From NCBI RefSeq assembly GCF_017826695.1, contig NZ_JAFFZW010000007.1, positions 186,001-250,000 of the forward strand: a DNA stretch of 64,000 nt, written 5' to 3'. Of this stretch, positions 61,623 through 64,000 are shown one piece after another (position 1 is the first letter of the stretch; the number at the start of each line of letters is the position of its first letter). The translations under genes were made by a program, and so were the position numbers. The notes under the pieces were generated by a model. It was not told where the DNA came from, ran no database searches, and saw only the letters and a program-made list of their open reading frames with translations. The stretch comes from Pseudomonas alliivorans (GTDB taxonomy: Bacteria; Pseudomonadota; Gammaproteobacteria; Pseudomonadales; Pseudomonadaceae).

Positions 61623-62413
61623 GGATCTCCCTGCTGCTGGAGCGTACCGACGACCTGCTGGAAAAGCTTTACCACCTGCTGCCTGATCCCAAGCCACACA
61701 TGCTGTTCGACAGAACAGAACTGGCACCCTGTCGGGATAAAAGCCCTCTGTGGCTGGCTGCGACCGACGACGATAACGTTTTACGGGCGGTCCACGACGA
61801 TCCTGAAAAATGGCCGGGGCTGATTATCGAGAGTCCGTTTCACAACGACATCCTGCTCGCGCATCTCAGACACCTGTCAATTGTCAACTTTGAGGGAATC
61901 CGCCGGGGCGTCCTGCGCTATTCGAATCCTGTAACGGCCAGCTACTTCTTCACAACCGGGACCACCGAAGAGAACGCGCCGTGGTTTGGGCCCATTTCCC
62001 GATTGTCGTGGTACGGCGGAACCTGGCCAGACCTTGCGCAAGGCAACCAGCGCTGGATGAGCCTCGACAATCCTCGTGCCTCTCGATGGACACCTGCGAC
62101 CCAGCCAGCCACGCCGAGACTGAGCGACGCACATGAGCACGCCTTTCGTCACCAGGAGCGCGAGCGTTTTGCCTATGACTGGTGGAAGAAACAATCCGGC
62201 GTCGCCTTTTCAAAGGCACTCGACTATCTGGACGAAGGCATGGCCCATGGCTTCGCAACAGACCCGACGCTCATGAACCGCTACCTCTCGTTGCGCGCAC
62301 AACACCCTGACCAGGAAGCGCCGCCGCGCCAGTACGGCGCCACTGGCGAAGCACGCTTGAACGCACTGCGAGACCTGCTGCAGCAGTCTGCGCGACACAA
62401 GGAATCTGTCTAA
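61619..62413 (+). CDS. DUF4123 adaptor protein (Tap/TEC type) of the T6SS effector cluster
   Basis: A 264-residue protein with the DUF4123 layout (MRISLLLERTDDLLEKLYHL, SPLWLAATDDDNVLRAV, WPGLIIESPFHNDILLAHLR, RGVLRYSNPVTASYFFTTG). DUF4123 proteins act as chaperones that load effectors onto a matching VgrG. The gene is coupled on both sides: ATGA with vgrG, TAATG with the effector. GGAGGAAGG is its ribosome site. The long frame upstream of 61619 is rejected. Confidence 0.9.
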   Translation: MRISLLLERTDDLLEKLYHLLPDPKPHMLFDRTELAPCRDKSPLWLAATDDDNVLRAVHDDPEKWPGLIIESPFHNDILLAHLRHLSIVNFEGIRRGVLRYSNPVTASYFFTTGTTEENAPWFGPISRLSWYGGTWPDLAQGNQRWMSLDNPRASRWTPATQPATPRLSDAHEHAFRHQERERFAYDWWKKQSGVAFSKALDYLDEGMAHGFATDPTLMNRYLSLRAQHPDQEAPPRQYGATGEARLNALRDLLQQSARHKESV

Positions 62414-64000
62414 TGACCATCGGCAGTCTGAGTACCGGTCCATGCTGTGAAACCGGCAAATTGATCGTTCAGGTCATGGGCAAGGATCACGCGTCCAGTC
62501 AACAATTGGTGCTGAACAGCAAGGACGGTGCTTGCACCTATCCTTCCCGTCCCGAGACGCTGGAAAGAGCGCAGTACAGCTGCATGCTGGAGGTGTGGGA
62601 TCACGTTGCCGAGACGCAACTGGCGCTCGAAATTGCGACCACCGAAGGCGAACCGATATGTCTGCCACTGCTCGGTGACACACACGTCACTCCACGGCAG
62701 TCTGACGCACAGTTCAACCAGATCCTTCCGGTGCTGCCCTTCGTCACCCTGCCGGGTTCGAAAAGCCCCTACGACCTGGGCACGCCAGTATTGGCCCGTG
62801 CTGGCTATGTGTATGTGTTCTACCGGCAAAAGCTCTGGCGTGAACTTGAAGTGCGGATCAGCGATACCGGTACCACCTACCATGACATTGATGTCGCCCG
62901 GTTTCGTCAGGGTGAGGGCTTTACACCGGGCGAACGCACCGCCATCGGCGTGGCGCTTGACGACATCTGGCTGCCCGGAATGTGGAACAACCAGCGTGTG
63001 CTGGATGTGGAGTTGTGCTTTTCCGAGATACAGCTCAGCGCCCCCCGGCTGCAGCGTCTGGAGCGCGATGCAGCGTTGAGAACCCAGCGTTGCAAAAGGC
63101 CTGACCTCAGTTACTCGAAAGAGCGTTTCACCCGTCTTTACAAGGGCAAGCCTGATGGCGAAGCCATGCTCAAGGCGTTTTCAGGTTTCAACACGCTCGA
63201 CAAGGTTCAGCAACTCACCCTGGCGCCAATCACGGCCGCACGCCTGAATCTGGAGCAGTCAGCATTTCCCGTCAGCCTCGCAGCGCCACAACGTGCACGC
63301 CAGCCCGGTTACGAACGGCTGCTGGAACACCCTGCCCTTTATCTGTGTGATCTGTCAGGCCAGTTTCCAGCCAAGGCGCTCGAACAGGCAAACGCCTTTC
63401 TTGCCGAAGCTGACAAAGGCAGCGCGATCAAGGACACACACTATCTGGAGCTGTCGGCGCTTGCCGATGCCATGCAGGCCAGCTTGCCTGCCGGTGAAGA
63501 AGATTCCACAGACAACCTTGTCCTCTGGGAAGCTCATCCGAATGTGTCTGACGTACTGAGCAAAGCTCGCCAGCGTCAGGTCTGGGGTGTGTTGCTTGAG
63601 GACTCCTATCACCGAATACGCCATTTACGACAGCGGCTCGATACCCATCAGCAACTGCTCGGTGTGTGCGCCAGGTACGCCATCCGGCACCCTCATCACG
63701 CCAGCGCCTTGCTGGTGCACCAGTTGATCGTTCCGCCAACGATAGCCGGCGCGAAAAACCCGCTCAATGAAGTGATCGCCTCGCTCTCGGACACGGGCCG
63801 ACAAGCCGTCAACCAGTGCACCGCCACCGTCCAGCGAGCGCTGGCGTGGCGCAACATGATCGCCGTTCAGGGCCTGTTGGTTGAAAGCCTTCAACACCGC
63901 ATCACACTCCAGACCGTCGCCGACCACCTTAGCCAGGATGGCTTCGAGTACGTAGCGGCACTGTATGACCTGAGCCGCACACTGACGACACTCGCACTCT
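62413..64000 (+). CDS. T6SS effector, VasX/BTH_I2691-like N-terminal part (cut by window end)
   Basis: The open frame starts at the ATG overlapping the DUF4123 stop (TAATG) and runs without a stop to the last base (529 complete codons). Early features are CCETGKLIVQVMGKDHASSQ, FVTLPGSKSPYDLG and RAGYVYVFYRQKLWRELEV. The YVYVF-type block is typical of the N-terminal region of large VasX/BTH_I2691-family effectors, which carry C-terminal membrane helices and permeabilise target membranes. The pore region and any immunity gene would lie beyond 64000, so the toxic activity cannot be assigned here. Confidence 0.75.
   Translation, partial: MTIGSLSTGPCCETGKLIVQVMGKDHASSQQLVLNSKDGACTYPSRPETLERAQYSCMLEVWDHVAETQLALEIATTEGEPICLPLLGDTHVTPRQSDAQFNQILPVLPFVTLPGSKSPYDLGTPVLARAGYVYVFYRQKLWRELEVRISDTGTTYHDIDVARFRQGEGFTPGERTAIGVALDDIWLPGMWNNQRVLDVELCFSEIQLSAPRLQRLERDAALRTQRCKRPDLSYSKERFTRLYKGKPDGEAMLKAFSGFNTLDKVQQLTLAPITAARLNLEQSAFPVSLAAPQRARQPGYERLLEHPALYLCDLSGQFPAKALEQANAFLAEADKGSAIKDTHYLELSALADAMQASLPAGEEDSTDNLVLWEAHPNVSDVLSKARQRQVWGVLLEDSYHRIRHLRQRLDTHQQLLGVCARYAIRHPHHASALLVHQLIVPPTIAGAKNPLNEVIASLSDTGRQAVNQCTATVQRALAWRNMIAVQGLLVESLQHRITLQTVADHLSQDGFEYVAALYDLSRTLTTLAL

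Noticed and set aside
1..64000. Mobile elements, CRISPR arrays, tRNA or rRNA genes
   Set aside because: None was recognised by reading: no transposase motifs, no regularly spaced repeats, and no cloverleaf-like intergenic segment. A covariance-model and IS search would confirm.

Overview
The window is a 64 kb chromosomal segment from a Pseudomonas of the P. syringae complex. This rests on the polar-flagellum gene order (fliIHGFE, fleRSQ, fliTSD, flaG, fliC), on the fgt1-fgt2-orf3 flagellin glycosylation island between flgL and fliC, on a 282-residue flagellin whose six central serines sit at the positions reported as glycosylated in pv. tabaci, and on a nearby viosamine (modified 4-amino-4,6-dideoxyglucose) locus. 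Species and pathovar cannot be fixed from the sequence alone. Coding density is high, and no tRNA, rRNA, CRISPR array, insertion sequence or phage gene was seen.

Layout. 1-9637: basal-body and export genes (fliI partial, fliH, fliG, fliF, fliE), the regulators fleR, fleS and fleQ, then fliT and fliS. 9768-12621: fliD, flaG and fliC. 12942-20798: glycosylation island 1 (KAS III orf3, fgt2, fgt1). 20887-32779: hook-associated, rod, ring and hook genes flgL to flgB, interrupted by one small secreted-protein gene in the opposite direction. 33208-35024: cheR and cheV. 35103-37675, on the plus strand: flgA, flgM, flgN, ycgR. 37777-40565: an MFS transporter and a glutamine-synthetase-like gene. 40846-49058: glycosylation island 2, two convergent operons (aminotransferase, methyltransferase, giant glycosyltransferase; and ACP, reductase, acyltransferase, KAS III) that share a terminator hairpin. 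49310-52629: a histidine kinase with a TPR response regulator, and an SH3-domain protein. 53095-54468: ppnN. 54513-58243: AraC regulator, pobA and an MFS transporter. 58411-59255: two small DUF genes. 59547-64000: an orphan type VI secretion cluster (vgrG, DUF4123 adaptor, and a VasX-like effector cut by the window end).

How the genes work together. FleQ, FleS/FleR, sigma-54 and sigma-28 (with FlgM as anti-sigma factor) form the flagellar cascade. Close matches to the sigma-54 consensus precede fliE, fleS, flgB and flgA, weaker ones precede flgF, fliD and vioA, and sigma-28 matches precede fliC and flgM. The Fgt proteins are expected to add rhamnose to flagellin serines. Island 2 encodes what is needed to make and attach a terminal viosamine carrying a 3-hydroxybutyryl amide and a methyl group.

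The most striking observation is in FliC. The flg22 segment, usually almost invariant in P. syringae, is heavily rewritten (residues 38-51), while the rest of the protein, including all six glycan-acceptor serines, looks ordinary. This suggests selection to escape plant FLS2 recognition.
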